Source: Cytobacillus oceanisediminis 2691 (GTDB lineage: Bacteria > Bacillota > Bacilli > Bacillales > Cytobacillaceae). From it: DNA of 64,000 bases. The stretch spans positions 1,711,501 through 1,775,500 of the forward strand of contig NZ_CP015506.1 in the NCBI RefSeq assembly GCF_000294775.2, in the 5' to 3' direction. The notes beneath the pieces were generated by a model that did not search any database, was not told the origin of the DNA, and saw only the letters and a list, made by a program, of their open reading frames with translations. Positions within the stretch are counted from its first letter, which is position 1; the number at the start of each line of letters is the position of its first letter. Of this stretch, positions 63,576 through 64,000 are shown piece after piece. The translations under genes and the position numbers were made by a program.

Positions 63576-64000
63576 ATGCGAGTGGTATCAGGAACAAGAA
63601 AAGGGAAGATATTGAAAGCTGTTCCGGGCAGTTCAACCCGTCCGACTACTGATAAAGTTAAAGAAGCTATTTTTAATATAATTGGGCCGTATTTCGAAGG
63701 GGGCCTTGGGCTTGATCTATTTGCGGGCAGCGGCGGTCTTGGCATTGAAGCCCTCAGCAGAGGAGCAGATAAGGTTATTTTTGTGGATCGGGATGGGAAG
63801 GCCATTCAAACCATCCATGAAAATATTCGGACATGCGGTTTTGAAGAAAAGGCGGAAGTATATCGAAATGATGCAGATCGTGCCATTAAGGCAATATTAA
63901 AAAGGGATCTGGTTTTCGATTATATATTTCTCGATCCGCCTTACCGCAAGCAGCAGCTTCTTAAGCTTCTGAAGTTAATTGATGAGAATGATCTGCTTTC
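63576..64000 (+). CDS. rsmD: 16S rRNA (guanine966-N2)-methyltransferase, 3' truncated
   Basis: ATG 63576, AGCGGTGA upstream; 141 codons are visible and the frame runs off the right edge. Rossmann methyltransferase: N-terminal R-V-V-S-G-x-x-K-G, SAM loop D-L-F-A-G-S-G-G-L-G-I-E-A, and the catalytic D-P-P-Y near residue 127. RsmD methylates G966 of 16S rRNA. B. subtilis YlbH, next to ylbG, is the counterpart; coaD would be expected downstream. Confidence 0.94.
   Translation, partial: MRVVSGTRKGKILKAVPGSSTRPTTDKVKEAIFNIIGPYFEGGLGLDLFAGSGGLGIEALSRGADKVIFVDRDGKAIQTIHENIRTCGFEEKAEVYRNDADRAIKAILKRDLVFDYIFLDPPYRKQQLLKLLKLIDENDLL

Overview
The window is a chromosomal core segment from a low-G+C Firmicute of the Bacillaceae. 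The gene order matches the Bacillus subtilis dapH-ykuR-ykuT / ktrC-rnjA-rpoY-ykrA-defB-ykyA-pdhABCD-slp-speA-yktA-yktB-ykzI-yktC / ylaF-typA-ylaH to ylaN-ftsW-pycA-ctaA-ctaBCDEFG / ylbB to ylbH block, with some insertions and losses. A+T-rich spacers, strong AGGAGG ribosome-binding sites, many TTG/GTG starts and sporulation-type small genes fit Bacillus, Cytobacillus or Mesobacillus. This is a reading by gene order and motif, not a database search. No rRNA, tRNA, phage, transposase gene or CRISPR array was recognised.

Layout. 1-2.8 kb: the end of dapH and ykuR (acetylated branch of diaminopimelate/lysine synthesis), then an MscS channel. 3-6.7 kb: a heterodimeric ABC exporter. 6.8-9.5 kb: potassium-channel gating subunit KtrC, converging on rnjA-rpoY (RNase J1 and RNA polymerase epsilon). 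10-12.7 kb: HAD phosphatase, deformylase, a YjcZ-type micro-protein and YkyA. 12.7-18.3 kb: the pyruvate dehydrogenase operon. 18.3-29.3 kb: lipoprotein Slp, a BCCT osmoprotectant carrier, a polysaccharide deacetylase, the SR1/SR1P dual-function RNA, arginine decarboxylase, YktA/YktB/YkzI/SuhB. 29.4-38 kb: typA and the yla cluster with PhoH-like YlaK, glutaminase and YlaN. 38-51.5 kb: ftsW, pyruvate carboxylase, then haem A synthesis and the caa3 cytochrome oxidase operon. 51.6-64 kb: the ylb region with CAP-domain proteins, the YlbF regulator and the start of rsmD.

Functional theme. Much of the window handles pyruvate and respiration: PDH makes acetyl-CoA, pyruvate carboxylase makes oxaloacetate, and CtaA/CtaB make haem A for the caa3 oxidase. 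SR1/SR1P adds carbon-source control: its promoter region carries two CcpN-like boxes and a CcpA-type cre site.

Most interesting non-coding signals: a perfect 14-bp inverted repeat straddling the -35 of the likely pdhA promoter; perfect palindromes upstream of rpoY-rnjA and of a flavin-reductase-like gene; a dispersed intergenic repeat family with two clearly homologous copies and a possible third; an uncharacterised 23-codon basic peptide gene; ResD-like motifs between ctaA and ctaB; and a three-gene insertion before rsmD. No clear new multi-gene system is visible.
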